64,000 nucleotides of DNA from JASJBU01 sp963797085 (GCA_963797085.1 CAWCOA010000019.1:1-64000); one strand, 5' to 3'; shown: positions 17,289 through 26,968, counted from the stretch's first letter. Made by a program: numbers and translations. Notes: generated by a model not told the origin, from the sequence alone.

Positions 17289-18764
17289 TGCCCCCTTTGT
17301 TTATCTGGAATCTTCCCTGCCCCGCCAGAATGCCCGCAACATGATCCAGACAAAAGGATGCCGCCGATCACCGCCAGCAGGCCGCCAATCCCCATCACTC
17401 CCATCGCCAGTTTTGCCGACAGGGTGTCGAGACCTTGCGCAGCCCCGGCGGTCTTGCGTTGAATGCCCATGGCGCCGGATACGGCGAGGCCGATGATATG
17501 CAGCAACTGACCCAATCCGTAGACCCAGGGTTGCCAATCGGCGAGACGCCCTCTGACCGGGGCATAACCCAAGCGGGGAAGCAACAGATAGGCCAGCCCC
17601 ATCAAAGCCAGCGTCACGCCGACGATCGAACCGTGGTAATGAGCGGGAATGATGGTATTGATACCGGAGATCAACAGGGCGATGAAGCCGCCGGCAAAGA
17701 ACAGCAGCAGCGACATCCACAGGGATCGGCGCAAGGGTCGACCCAGTTCGTCCGCCTTGCCGGCTTTCAGCAAACCCAGCAAAACAAAAAACCCGATCGG
17801 AATAGCGCGCAATGCCGCCACCGAACTGCATCATGCGAATGAATGCGCGTGCGGGACTCGATGCTCACCGTATCATAGAGCAGATAGATCAGAGGCGTCA
17901 GCAATACAGGCGCGACACCCAACAGCAGCAGCCAGACGACCCAGCGGCTCTGTGCAGGAATGGTCACCCCACTGTACAACGCCAGCAGCAGCCAGGCCAG
18001 CAACAGCAACTGGGTATAGGCGAACTGCAAGGTGTGGCCGGCGCCCCAGAACAGATACTCGTAGTAGCCCTGACCCTCCACCCCGTCAGGCATCTGCAAC
18101 CAGGCGATCAGCAGCGCAACCAGGGCGATGATCACGGCCACAGAGACCGTCAGAGCAGCAAGGCTGGGCAAATGAATATTTGCCACCGAAGCCAAAGGAA
18201 CTGCGGGTGGCGAACAATGCAACCCAGCGCCTGGATGGCGATACCCAGTCCGAATATCCCCAGCGCCGCAAAAAAGAACGGGCGTTGCAGCACCGGCACG
18301 TAATTGTTCATCAGCGGCGCCCCATCACCCACGAAGGCAGACAGGGCAATGCCCAGGGTACCGATCAAGGCCAGACCGAAGGCAAGCTGCTGCAGGATGC
18401 GCGATTGAGGGTCTGCCGGTATTACGAGGCTCCAGGCCACCCCGGCCATGGCAAGAAACCAGATCAACACCGATTGATCCACATGCACTACCAGGGCGGT
18501 GCGGAAGAAATCGACCCAGGGAAAAAAGGCTTCACTGCCCGGTGTCCTGGAAAGCACCAGCAGCACGGCAAACAGCCCCGCCAGTCCCAGGGACAACACC
18601 CCCAATTGCAGCCAGCGCGTCGTTTGCCTGATTTGAAAGGCTTCACTGGGTTTGAAATCTATCAGATCTTTTTCAGCAAGTTGTTTCAAGTTATGCCGTC
18701 CATCTTGAGTCTGGGTAATTTTCCCGAGAGCCTCCCATGCAGAACCTGAAGATGCAACCACCAA
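17258..18764 (-). pseudogene. Heme-copper oxidase subunit I-like gene, frameshifted
   Basis: Three consecutive frames each encode pieces of one membrane protein. The N-terminal piece (to about 18160) has ALVVHVDQSVLIWF and LMNNYVPVLQRP; the middle piece (about 18190-17850) has FWGAGHTLQFAYT; the C-terminal piece (from about 17835) has NTIIPAHYHGSIVGVT, a His pair like the heme ligands of helix X. Together they resemble orphan cbb3/ba3-like subunit I homologues. At least three single-base shifts are needed to join them (near 18195, 17855 and 17825). It lies on the opposite strand to the oxidase operon, and its 5' end overlaps ctaA. It may be a decaying gene or carry sequencing errors. Confidence 0.75.
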
Positions 18765-19774
18765 AAACCCAATTCTTGCTCGCCGTGTTTACCAGCCTGC
18801 TCGCCTTCAGCGTGATTCTGGTGGGTGCCTATGTACGTCTGTCCGATGCTGGACTCGGCTGCCCCGACTGGCCCGGCTGTTATGGCCAGCTTGTGGCGCC
18901 TTCCGAGCAAAGCGCGTTGGACGGCAGCTATGCGGATCGACCACTGCACAGTGGCAAGGCCTGGAAAGAGATGATCCACCGCTATCTGGCTGGCAGTCTC
19001 GGGCTGGCTATTCTGTTACTGGCCATACTGGCCTGGCGCAATCGAAAAGCCGCAAATCAACCGCTTTTACTCCCCTCGATACTGCTTGTATTAGTCGTCT
19101 TTCAGGCCGCGCTGGGCATGTGGACGGTAACCCTGCTGGTAAAACCAGCCATTGTCACGGCCCACCTGCTCGGGGGGCTTGCCACGCTGGCCCTGCTGGT
19201 TTTACTGGTACTCAAGCTCAAGCCCGCATCGACATCCCAACCTATCACCCTGTCCAATACGAACCGCAAACTACTGCTGATCTCCCTGGCCGTGGTACTC
19301 CTGCAGATCTCATTGGGTGGCTGGACCAGTACCAACTATGCAGCCCTGGGTTGTAGTGAGTTCCCTAGCTGTTATGGGGGCCAGTGGTGGCCAGACATGG
19401 ACTTCAAGGAAGCCTTTGTGATCTGGCGCGGCCTGGGAGTCAACTATGAGTTCGGTGTGCTGGAGGCGGACGCAAGAACCGCCATACACATGACTCACCG
19501 GATAGGCGCACTGATCACCCTGTTGGTTGTCGGTTTGCTCTCCTTGCGCCTGATTGGACGACCTCAACCGGTTACAATACGGCGACTCGGGTTGCTCATG
19601 CTGGGGATACTTTGCCTGCAGATCACCCTGGGCATCACTAATGTACTTGGTCATCTACCCCTGGGTGTAGCCGTCGCCCACAATGGCGGGGCAGCCCTGC
19701 TCTTGTTGACCCTGGTCGCAACCGTCTGGATTACACATCGCCATGAGCCCGCAAGCCATGGCGCAAGGAAATAA
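18737..19774 (+). CDS. ctaA: Heme A synthase (COX15/CtaA)
   Basis: Oxidises heme O to heme A for the aa3 oxidase. The 345 residues hold eight membrane helices as two four-helix repeats. Heme ligand His residues are seen in MIHRYLAGSLG, VTAHLLGG, MTHRIGA and VAHNGGA. A Cys pair in GCPDWPGCYG (about 44-53), echoed by GCSEFPSCYGG in the second half, is typical of this family. Its stop is followed one base later by the start of the SCO gene. Confidence 0.96.
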   Translation: MQNLKMQPPKTQFLLAVFTSLLAFSVILVGAYVRLSDAGLGCPDWPGCYGQLVAPSEQSALDGSYADRPLHSGKAWKEMIHRYLAGSLGLAILLLAILAWRNRKAANQPLLLPSILLVLVVFQAALGMWTVTLLVKPAIVTAHLLGGLATLALLVLLVLKLKPASTSQPITLSNTNRKLLLISLAVVLLQISLGGWTSTNYAALGCSEFPSCYGGQWWPDMDFKEAFVIWRGLGVNYEFGVLEADARTAIHMTHRIGALITLLVVGLLSLRLIGRPQPVTIRRLGLLMLGILCLQITLGITNVLGHLPLGVAVAHNGGAALLLLTLVATVWITHRHEPASHGARK

Positions 19775-19775
19775 C

Positions 19776-20414
19776 ATGGGAAAAAACCTCACCTTTATGA
19801 TTGCCGGGATCATCGCATTGATCCTCGGCCTGTTTGTCTGGCTCAACTATTCACCATCGCCTACTGTCTCACAGGCGCCGCCGATTGCGACAAAGACGGC
19901 CACCCTACTGCCGCAACTGAAACAACTGAAGCCTTTTTCACTGAAGGATCAAACAGGCAGTGTCTTCGATAATCAACGCCTGTCGGGGCAATGGACCTTC
20001 ATCAGCTTCGGCTATACCCACTGCCCGGATATCTGCCCCACCACCATGGCGATGCTCACCAATATGGATCAACAGCTGGATTTGCTCAAAGCAGCATCGC
20101 CCTATCAGGTTGCATTCGTATCCATCGATCCTGAACGAGATACTCGGCAGCGCCTGGCGGAATACCTGAACTACTTTGACCCATCGTACATCGGCATCAC
20201 AGGCAGTGATGAAGAACTGCAGAGGCTCACGCAACCCCTGGGTATCCTTTATGCAAAAGTGGCGACTGAAAAGAGTGCGCTGGGCTATGTGATGGACCAC
20301 TCGGCTTCAATCATTCTGGTGGACCCCCAGGGCCGTTATCACGCGCTGTTCAGTCCTCCGCATGATGCGCGCGAGATGGCTGATGACTTCATTACCATTA
20401 CGGAAGCCTATTGA
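19776..20414 (+). CDS. SCO1/SenC-family copper chaperone
   Basis: Thioredoxin-fold copper protein that matures the CuA site of coxB. It has an N-terminal membrane anchor (about 8-26), the HCPDICPTTM copper site (CxxxC), and the distal His in VMDHSASIILVD. The start at 19776 directly follows the ctaA stop with AAGGAA as ribosome-binding site; a longer upstream start inside ctaA is less likely. Last gene of the oxidase cluster. Confidence 0.95.
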   Translation: MGKNLTFMIAGIIALILGLFVWLNYSPSPTVSQAPPIATKTATLLPQLKQLKPFSLKDQTGSVFDNQRLSGQWTFISFGYTHCPDICPTTMAMLTNMDQQLDLLKAASPYQVAFVSIDPERDTRQRLAEYLNYFDPSYIGITGSDEELQRLTQPLGILYAKVATEKSALGYVMDHSASIILVDPQGRYHALFSPPHDAREMADDFITITEAY

Positions 20415-20780
20415 ATGGATCAGACTCAGGCGTTTTCATGCGCCGTGCCCAGAAGACTAATGGAGGGTTGAATCACCATGTCTATAACCCTTTGGATTGA
20501 TGGACGATCAATACCTGACACGGGTCACATTTGAATACGTCTGACTCTATTCAGAGAAATGCATGAATTCAACAAATGGGCCATAAAATCAAACCCAGGA
20601 CATTCGCTGTTTCTAATTAAAATTCAGTAGGATAGATTTTCTGCCCTACAAACAAACAGGAATGATAATCATATTCAAAAACATTTGTTTTTGTCCCATA
20701 CAGACTTTATTATCAACGACTTGATTATTCATGGACACTGCGCAGTACATTGTGTTCGAGGACGAACCGAGAGGAATTCA
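20415..20780. other. Intergenic region between the SCO gene and DUF2189
   Basis: About 365 bases without a gene. It contains a small stem (GTAGG at about 20626, CCTAC at about 20645) and the Fur-box-like dyad listed separately. No terminator with a T-run was seen for the oxidase operon. Confidence 0.4.
20658..20676. promoter_or_regulatory. Putative Fur box
   Basis: AGGAATGATAATCATATTC matches 14 of 19 positions of the consensus Fur operator, including an unbroken AATGATAATCAT core. It lies about 105 bases before the DUF2189 start. Function is inferred from the match alone. Confidence 0.4.
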
Positions 20781-21575
20781 ATGACACAAGTAACTGTTGC
20801 TATTCAGGAGAACCCTGTAATGCCGTCTAATATCCAAGAAATCACCCTTGATCACCCCTGGCAGTGGATTGCTTCCGGGTGGAATGATTTTAAAAGAGCA
20901 CCGGGAATCAGTATTGGCTATGGCCTGGTATTCTTTGTTGCCAGTATCCTGTTAACTACGCTGGTCTTCTCCAGCGACTTTTTCTTTCTAGTCCCGCCGC
21001 TGACTGCCGGTTTCTTCCTGATAGCGCCGATTTTGGCGGTCTTTCTCTACGACATGAGCCGCAAGCTGGAAAAAGGAGAAAAAGCGAGTTTCAAGGATAC
21101 CTGTAAAAATTGCAGACAAAACCCATTCAACCTGGTGGTCATGGGTTTAGTGCTCATGGTCGTACTCGTATTCTGGATGATGATTGCAAATCTGGTTTTT
21201 GCGATCTTCTTTTCCGGCGCGGTGCTGACCTTCGAAAATTTCATTCCCACCCTGTTTTTGTCCGGTGACAGCCCGGCTTTTCTCGCGGCAGGAATAATAT
21301 CCGGTGGCCTAGTTGCACTGGCTGTGTTTTGTATCACCGTGATCTCAATTCCGATGCTCATTGACCAGGATACCAATGTGCCGAACGCCATTGCCACCAG
21401 CTACAATGCGGTATTGAAGAATCCCCGTCCATTGATGCTCTGGGCCTCACTGATCGTGATGTTTGTCTGCTTGGGTTTCTTGACCTTCTATCTGGGTTTC
21501 ATCATTTCCATGCCAGTCATCGGTTATGCAACCTGGCATGCCTATAACGATCTTGTGATCCATGAAGAAGCTTGA
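20781..21575 (+). CDS. DUF2189 family integral membrane protein
   Basis: A 264-residue protein with six or seven membrane helices beginning after an LDHPWQWIASGWNDF segment, and ending in a GYATWHAYNDLV motif that is characteristic of DUF2189. The start at 20781 has AGAGGAATTCA upstream; an earlier in-frame start would add 32 unlikely residues. Function is unknown. DUF2189 genes are often found near oxidase genes, and this one follows the oxidase cluster as a separate unit. A Fur-like site upstream suggests iron control. Confidence 0.85.
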   Translation: MTQVTVAIQENPVMPSNIQEITLDHPWQWIASGWNDFKRAPGISIGYGLVFFVASILLTTLVFSSDFFFLVPPLTAGFFLIAPILAVFLYDMSRKLEKGEKASFKDTCKNCRQNPFNLVVMGLVLMVVLVFWMMIANLVFAIFFSGAVLTFENFIPTLFLSGDSPAFLAAGIISGGLVALAVFCITVISIPMLIDQDTNVPNAIATSYNAVLKNPRPLMLWASLIVMFVCLGFLTFYLGFIISMPVIGYATWHAYNDLVIHEEA

Positions 21576-21615
21576 TCTTCTCAGGATGAATGACTGACTG
21601 ATCCAGGTTCGATGA

Positions 21616-22065
21616 TCAGGACAACTTGCAATCGTCCTCTGTCAAGGCAGCGCTTTGATTGAGGATGAATTGAGAGGCTTCACCCCGGGTATAAAAACGC
21701 CCATTGCGCACAAAGCCAGAGACAATCTGTCGACATGCGCGGATCGCCTGCCCGCTTGATTCCCTCGCCTCGATCCACTCCTCAGGCAAACCCTCAAGAA
21801 TATGAATCGGTGCGGGCCGCCCATCGGCGAACCGAGATATCCTGCAGCAACCGTTGTGATTATTCTGAAAGGCTGGTACAAAGCCTTCATCCCTGTTATT
21901 GACACTGATACCCGGTGAGTTGGCAAAACGTGCATTTTCCTCATTCAGGCAATGCGCACTTATCAGCCCTTTCCGCTTGAGTTCGGCTTCATATGAGAAG
22001 TCTTCTTCAATATACTGGGCTTCTCGTTTTTTATCTTCGATCATCGCCAACACCTTCAAATACAT
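21616..22065 (-). CDS. Hypothetical protein (149 residues)
   Basis: Not recognised. A soluble, charged protein with an acidic, helical N-terminus (EDKKREAQYIEEDFSYEAEL), a central segment with paired Cys (NGCCRISRF), and a C-terminal half containing LPEEWIEARESSGQAI and GRFYTRGEASQFIL. No membrane segment. It is convergent with the DUF2189 gene. Either Met1 or Met8 could be the start; no good ribosome-binding site is seen. Confidence 0.5.
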   Translation of the reverse strand: MYLKVLAMIEDKKREAQYIEEDFSYEAELKRKGLISAHCLNEENARFANSPGISVNNRDEGFVPAFQNNHNGCCRISRFADGRPAPIHILEGLPEEWIEARESSGQAIRACRQIVSGFVRNGRFYTRGEASQFILNQSAALTEDDCKLS

Positions 22066-22188
22066 TTTCAGATCTGCAACAGCATGACCTAAGTGTGGTT
22101 GTTGAGTCGAAACTCGAAATGCGTAGTTATGGGTAGATGGTAGTAGGGGTGTTACGCATTATTGAATCAATTAACTGGTAACCCTGAC

Positions 22189-22992
22189 ATGGCTGATTAC
22201 GATTTTCAGCGGCGTTTCGGTGGTATTGCCCGGCTCTATGGTCAATCTGGCCTGGCTAATTTCACCAGCGCCCATATTGCAGTGATTGGGATTGGAGGGG
22301 TGGGTTCCTGGGTAGTCGAGGCGCTTGCGCGCAGCGGTATCGGCGCATTAACACTCTACGATCTGGATCATATTGCAGAATCCAACGTAAACCGTCAGTT
22401 GCCCGCGCTGGACGGTGAATTCGGCCGGGCTAAAGTTTCCGCAATGGCCGAGCGAGCACGACTCATCAACCCAGCATGCCAAATTGAGGCGGTTGAGGCA
22501 TTTATCGAAACCGACAACACCTCACTCATCACAGAGGGAGGCTTTGATTTCGTGATCGACTGCATCGACAGTTTTCGCATCAAGGCTGCAATCATCGCTC
22601 AATGTCGCCGCCATAAAATCGACATTGTCACCCTGGGTGGCGCCGGAGGTCAGAAAGACCCCACACGGATCCGGCTGGCCGATTTGAGCAGGACCGAACA
22701 AGACCCGCTGCTCTCGAAAACCCGTAAGTTGCTGAGACGTGAATTTGGTTTTCCAAGCAACCCCAAACGCCGTTTCAACGTACCTTCCGTCTACTCCACG
22801 GAACAGCAGGTTTACCCGACTGCTGAGGGCGCAGTCTGTATGGACAAGCCAACCGCTGTGGAGGGGTCACTCAATTGCGGAGGTTATGGTTCCGCGATGA
22901 CCGTAACCGCCACTTTCGCCATGGCGGCAGTATCACATGTACTGGGCAAGCTTGCGGAAAAAGGACCACAAAGTTCAGGTCACTCAAGCTAG
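22189..22992 (+). CDS. tcdA: tRNA threonylcarbamoyladenosine dehydratase
   Basis: Closes t6A37 of ANN-decoding tRNAs to the cyclic form ct6A, using ATP in an E1-like reaction. The 267 residues show the ThiF/MoeB Rossmann site GIGGVGSWVVEALARSG, the adenylate-contacting DLDHIAESNVNRQ, and the family C-terminal pattern STEQQVYPT with GSLNCGGYGS. Start at 22189 (MADYDFQRRFGG) is the conserved N-terminus. The last bases overlap the convergent methyltransferase gene by 4. Confidence 0.93.
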   Translation: MADYDFQRRFGGIARLYGQSGLANFTSAHIAVIGIGGVGSWVVEALARSGIGALTLYDLDHIAESNVNRQLPALDGEFGRAKVSAMAERARLINPACQIEAVEAFIETDNTSLITEGGFDFVIDCIDSFRIKAAIIAQCRRHKIDIVTLGGAGGQKDPTRIRLADLSRTEQDPLLSKTRKLLRREFGFPSNPKRRFNVPSVYSTEQQVYPTAEGAVCMDKPTAVEGSLNCGGYGSAMTVTATFAMAAVSHVLGKLAEKGPQSSGHSS

Positions 22993-23582
22993 TCGGTTTT
23001 ATACGCGAGGGCTACCGTATAGGCACGCCCCTGCTTGAGCTTTTCGTAGTTTCCAAAGACTTCGTTTAGATTTCGTTTCATGTACTGGCGCAAGCCATTG
23101 ATGGTGACGAGATAGAGTCGGCCATCCTTTTTCAAACGATCCTTCGCATCATGCAGTATGAGGCTCAGCATCTCCTTACCCACTTTGGCGGGTATGTTCG
23201 ATGCGATGACATCAAAACGCCGCTGCGGGTCGATATGGTCGAAACCATTACTCAACAGGGCCCGGGCATTGGAGAGGTGATTCCGCTTGGCGTTGGCATT
23301 GCTGTAATCCACCGCCATGAAATCCTTATCCACCATTAAAGTGTGGCCCTGGGGAGCCTGTCTTGCCATGAACAATCCGATTGGCCCATAACCACAGCCT
23401 AAGTCGAGGCAGTCATCATCGGCGCTTATCTCCAGATAAGAGACCAGCAGGCGGGTGCCCTCATCGATCTCCCGGGGTGAAAAGATCCCCCAGGTTGAGT
23501 GAAACAGAAAATCCTCACCGCCGAGGGAGGCATTGAAGACGATATCCTTGCGCAGTTTGTCGAGTTGTTGCTGGTTTTGCAT
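22989..23582 (-). CDS. RsmC-like class I SAM-dependent methyltransferase
   Basis: A 197-residue protein matching the small-domain methyltransferases of the RsmC/RlmG type. The SAM-binding motif LDLGCGYGPIG (about 60-70) and the base-flipping catalytic motif, here SNIPA (usually NPP), are present. The target is probably a guanine in ribosomal RNA, by family only. The change of NPPF to NIPA occurs in related proteins, so activity is not excluded. Confidence 0.8.
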   Translation of the reverse strand: MQNQQQLDKLRKDIVFNASLGGEDFLFHSTWGIFSPREIDEGTRLLVSYLEISADDDCLDLGCGYGPIGLFMARQAPQGHTLMVDKDFMAVDYSNANAKRNHLSNARALLSNGFDHIDPQRRFDVIASNIPAKVGKEMLSLILHDAKDRLKKDGRLYLVTINGLRQYMKRNLNEVFGNYEKLKQGRAYTVALAYKTD

Positions 23583-23615
23583 ATTGCGGAAGTCTTACCG
23601 TCCAGCCGCCATAAG

Positions 23616-24237
23616 TCAATCGAGGATCATCGTAATGGTATCGAGCATGTTACCTATGTCCAGGTAATCCACCGGTACCGGCCAAAAGCTACCCTCCCCC
23701 TGCTGTAACACCAGGGACGGAAAACTGCTGGCGCCCATAGAACGGGATTGCTGAATCTCAGCCTCCAACTTGGCCTGTGTCTCAGGGGCATTGAGCAATG
23801 ATGAAAAGCGACCGACATCCAGACCTATGTCCACTGCAATCTGGACCAACGTTTCATCATCCGAAGGGTTCTTTGCCGCCAGATAGTAGGCCTCCTGGAT
23901 ACCCAGGATCATCGCCGGCATCTTTTTCGGAATCGAGCTGCCGGGCCGCGATGACCGCCCGGCAGGCGGGATAGGTGGAACGACGGGGTTGATTGACAGT
24001 CCAGAAATCGAAGTTAAAGCGGGTATCCGGCAGTCGCTCCTGAATCCGCTTCCAGGTACCTTGAATCTGTTGCCGCATGGCAACCGGCATCGCCTGATCA
24101 CTGTCCTCGGCCAGTCCACCCAGCAGTTGTCTGAATTCGATGCTGTCCGGGAGACTCTCTCGAAGCTGCAGCAGCGTTGGCCGGAATGCCCAGCACCAGC
24201 TGCACATCGGATCATGGATATAGTAAAGAATAGGCAA
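23616..24237 (-). pseudogene. DsbA-family (FrnE-like) thioredoxin-fold protein, one frameshift
   Basis: The N-terminal frame has the active site DPMCSWCWAF (about residues 9-18) and runs to about 23930. The C-terminal frame continues with KMPAMILGIQEAYY and the conserved GASSFPSLVL cis-Pro region. Removing one A from the A5 run at about 23927-23931 joins them into a protein of about 206 residues of normal length. A homopolymer indel like this is typical of sequence error, so the gene may be intact in the organism. A role as a thiol oxidoreductase or isomerase in the cytoplasm is by family; there is no signal peptide. Confidence 0.75.
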
Positions 24238-25186
24238 GGTCAGATATCACGGATAATAAATAGAAAGTTGAAATGGTGCCATCCTTTTGCCCTATTGGCT
24301 ATTCATCCGCAGCCACCTCTCTCATCGGGAACAGATCTATTCCTCTTCAGTTGTGGACGGGAGGAGCCCTCGTTTCGTGAAGCAAGGCTTATCTACAAAT
24401 GACAGCATCCAGTCTGGGATAACCGGGGATGCTTCCCGAGGTATAGGTAAGAGCAAGATAGGTCTTTTATTTATGGTAACTTGGAGGTGGAGCGGATAAA
24501 CAACTATTTTTTTCTTACAGATTCATTCCATTCTGTAATGTTGATGTCAATTGTAAAACTCTCTGACTGTATTTTTTGTCCCCACTGGCATTACCGCGTA
24601 TTCCCCTATTCCTATAACCTCCCACTCTTTTATCCTTGATCGGGTCGAATAAACTGAAAAGTCAGAACTGCATAATTCCGTTCCAGGCATACCAGTCTTC
24701 TGTACTGCTTATTTAATTGAACAATAAATAAACACAGCTTTTTAACTAATATTTATTATCTCTTATTTCCTTTAGAGGAAAATATTTTATTCTTAGATAT
24801 CTGTTATTATCTTAATACTTTTTTATTACTTCATTACAATTTATCCCATTCATAGCAATTAGTTTATTATCTCAACTCCTTAATTTATAGCCATTTCCCC
24901 CTAAATTTTTCAGACATACCAAGCTGACTATTTCCCTTAATACTTGTAAGCGAACGAGTACCCATTCCTGTGACGTAGGAAGCAGTAGAGAATTATTTTT
25001 CATTTAGAATAATCACGTAGGAAATGAAATCTGTTTTCTCTACATCAAAAGAGAAAAGAAGCATAGCCTGCAAAGAATATCCGAATCGGGTATTCATACG
25101 CGATTGCGGAAAGCAGATCCTGTTTTGTAGCCAATGCTGCTTCAATCGAACAGGATCAATTGTTTACCTTAGCTTGGAGATTAAAG
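24238..25186. other. Long AT-rich intergenic region with a structured 3' part
   Basis: Roughly 950 bases with a marked drop in GC, especially 24700-24900, which is rich in TTATT runs. No convincing gene is seen. Near its end are two inverted repeats upstream of the small secreted protein: an imperfect GAATATCCGAATCGGGTATTC dyad (about 25076-25097) and GATCCTGTT (25116-25124) facing AACAGGATC (25149-25157). These could be a 5' leader structure or an operator. Confidence 0.5.
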
Positions 25187-25471
25187 ATGAAACTCATCAG
25201 TACATTAATTGGAACTTGTATGTTAGTCGGTTCAACTGCCGTTCTTGCTGAAGGTGGAGGCAATGCAGGCGCAGGTGCTGCAGACGCCGCGCCGACTCCT
25301 CAGCTCATGGAGCAGAAAATGCTTGGTAAGCCGGAAATCTCAGGTGATGGCGTCACCAACGCGACTCAGGTTGACGATCCTAGTGAGATTGGCGGGAGTG
25401 ATGCATCAGCAGCTGATGCTCCGGTACCTGCCCCAGTTGAAGGTGAAGTCGGAGCAATGGAGTCCAAATAA
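25187..25471 (+). CDS. Small secreted acidic protein (94 residues)
   Basis: Has a clear signal peptide (MKLISTLIGTCMLVGSTAVLA) and a mature part of about 73 residues that is poor in aromatic residues and rich in Ala, Gly, Pro, Asp and Glu, so probably disordered and acidic. TTGGAGA precedes the start. No family recognised. A strong terminator follows at 25507. A short highly structured leader, signal peptide and own terminator point to a single-gene transcript. Confidence 0.65.
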   Translation: MKLISTLIGTCMLVGSTAVLAEGGGNAGAGAADAAPTPQLMEQKMLGKPEISGDGVTNATQVDDPSEIGGSDASAADAPVPAPVEGEVGAMESK

Positions 25472-25506
25472 TAACTAGCGCTGTTGGAGGCCAAGATTCA
25501 ATGAGA

Positions 25507-25530
25507 GGGGCACAGCCTGTGCCCCTTTTT
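25507..25530 (+). terminator. Intrinsic terminator
   Basis: GGGGCACA and TGTGCCCC form a perfect 8-base stem around GCC, followed by five T. It lies 36 bases after the small secreted protein gene, and could also serve, less well, the convergent transposase gene. Confidence 0.85.
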
Positions 25531-25544
25531 CATGAGTCTGTAAA

Positions 25545-26441
25545 TTATGTATGTTGACCGAGAACAGGGGTCACAGAGGAGCAGGGGTCACCATTTAGCT
25601 GATCCGCTTCAGCTTTCTTTATGGCTCTGCTCACCGTCGAATAGTGCACATTAAAATGTGCCGCGATTTCCTTCATCGTATAATCACCTGAAGAGTACGC
25701 TTCAACCATGCCACGTTTTTTGTCCTCAAATTCTAATTCATACTGCTCTAATGTCTTTGCCTTTGGACGATATTGAGCACGTGGGATTTCACTGAGGTCT
25801 CCTCTTTTATCCAGCTTTTCCTGCATTTTTTTTACAAAATGCTGATCTCCCAAATAGATTTGCTTTGATAGTTCTGTCCAAAGACTGGGCAATCCCACCC
25901 CCGCACGCACAAAATCTTTATATTTCGCAATGGCTCGTTTCCGCTGGACACTAAATTGACTCAATAGCCAGTCTGTCTCCAACCAATCAGGTACGCTTTG
26001 CTCACCTAGCATTGCTCCATAACTACTCCATTGCCATTTTTCTAGTTTCCTCACCAGCTTCGCACGAACAGGATTCAACACCACATAACGTGACAATTCT
26101 AAAAGATAACTGTCTTTATCTACGATGATCCCTTTATATCTTCCCTGGAAAACATGCCCGACCCGTTGATGAGTCTGATTGAAGTATTGTGTGTAAACGC
26201 CATTCAACTGGCGCATCCCTTTGGACAAATTGCCTTCAACAGTTTCGACGACGACATGATAGTGGTTGCTCATCAGACAGTAGGCGTGACACCTCCAATT
26301 GAAGCGCTTACAAACCTGGCTGAATAACTCTAGCCATTTATAGCGGTCATCGTCATTCAAATAGATAGCTTCCCGCCGATCACCGCGGGAAGTGACATGA
26401 TAAAGTCCACCAGGAAATTCAAGCCTTAAAGGTCTGCTCAT
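25545..26441 (-). CDS. REP-associated tyrosine transposase (RAYT, IS200/IS605-like)
   Basis: A single-copy, domesticated-type Y1 transposase related to TnpA of IS200/IS605, thought to spread REP palindromes. Visible features are the N-terminal RPLRLEFPGGLYHVTSRG, the HUH motif in MSNHYHVVVE, the downstream GHVFQGRYKGI segment, and the VVLNPVRAKLV helix with the catalytic Tyr of YVVLNP just before it. A C-terminal helix-turn-helix (YTMKEIAAHFNVHYSTVSRAIKKA, in parts) is extra. TGACCCCT sequences flank the gene in inverted orientation. 298 residues, intact. Confidence 0.92.
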   Translation of the reverse strand: MSRPLRLEFPGGLYHVTSRGDRREAIYLNDDDRYKWLELFSQVCKRFNWRCHAYCLMSNHYHVVVETVEGNLSKGMRQLNGVYTQYFNQTHQRVGHVFQGRYKGIIVDKDSYLLELSRYVVLNPVRAKLVRKLEKWQWSSYGAMLGEQSVPDWLETDWLLSQFSVQRKRAIAKYKDFVRAGVGLPSLWTELSKQIYLGDQHFVKKMQEKLDKRGDLSEIPRAQYRPKAKTLEQYELEFEDKKRGMVEAYSSGDYTMKEIAAHFNVHYSTVSRAIKKAEADQLNGDPCSSVTPVLGQHT

Positions 26442-26563
26442 ACCCTATTAATAGTAGAGATATGCATGATTGCAAGACCTGACCCCTATGGCTGTCCTTC
26501 TGCCGAACTCCACCGATGACCACATAAACGTGGTCTGTCCACTATTACCTTTAATTTGCCTTG

Positions 26564-26968
26564 TCAGGCATTTTCCGGTGGCCATTCTTCATATTGAGGA
26601 ACCCCCTCGGGAATGGTCTCCCAGGAGGCTTTAGAACCAACAAATATATGCATTCCAAGCTCTATGTCTGGCTCACCGTCTAAACACCCTAAAGTAATTC
26701 CATGTACCTTGCCCTCATGTGTGCCACACAGTGTTGAGCCGCATATGCTGCAAAAAAGTAATCCTGCGCCCTTTTTAGATTCGTAACTGGTTAGTAAATT
26801 TTCACCACTTACCCATGAAAATTCTTCTGGCTCTACCTGTGCATATGCAGAAGCTTGTGCACTGAAAGCTTTGCGACACATGGAACAATGGCAAGAACGA
26901 GCATCACGCAGCTTCCCTTCTACCTTGTACCTCACGGCACCACAAAAACATGAACCATTTATTATCAC
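26564..26968 (-). CDS. GFA family zinc protein
   Basis: A 134-residue protein of the glutathione-dependent formaldehyde-activating (GFA) family. The Cys pattern is complete: CFCGAVRY at the N-terminus, CHCSMCRKA, and CSICGSTLC, which bind structural and catalytic zinc. Most GFA proteins have unknown substrates; the name does not prove formaldehyde chemistry. The gene is single, with no operon partner. Confidence 0.88.
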   Translation of the reverse strand: MIINGSCFCGAVRYKVEGKLRDARSCHCSMCRKAFSAQASAYAQVEPEEFSWVSGENLLTSYESKKGAGLLFCSICGSTLCGTHEGKVHGITLGCLDGEPDIELGMHIFVGSKASWETIPEGVPQYEEWPPENA

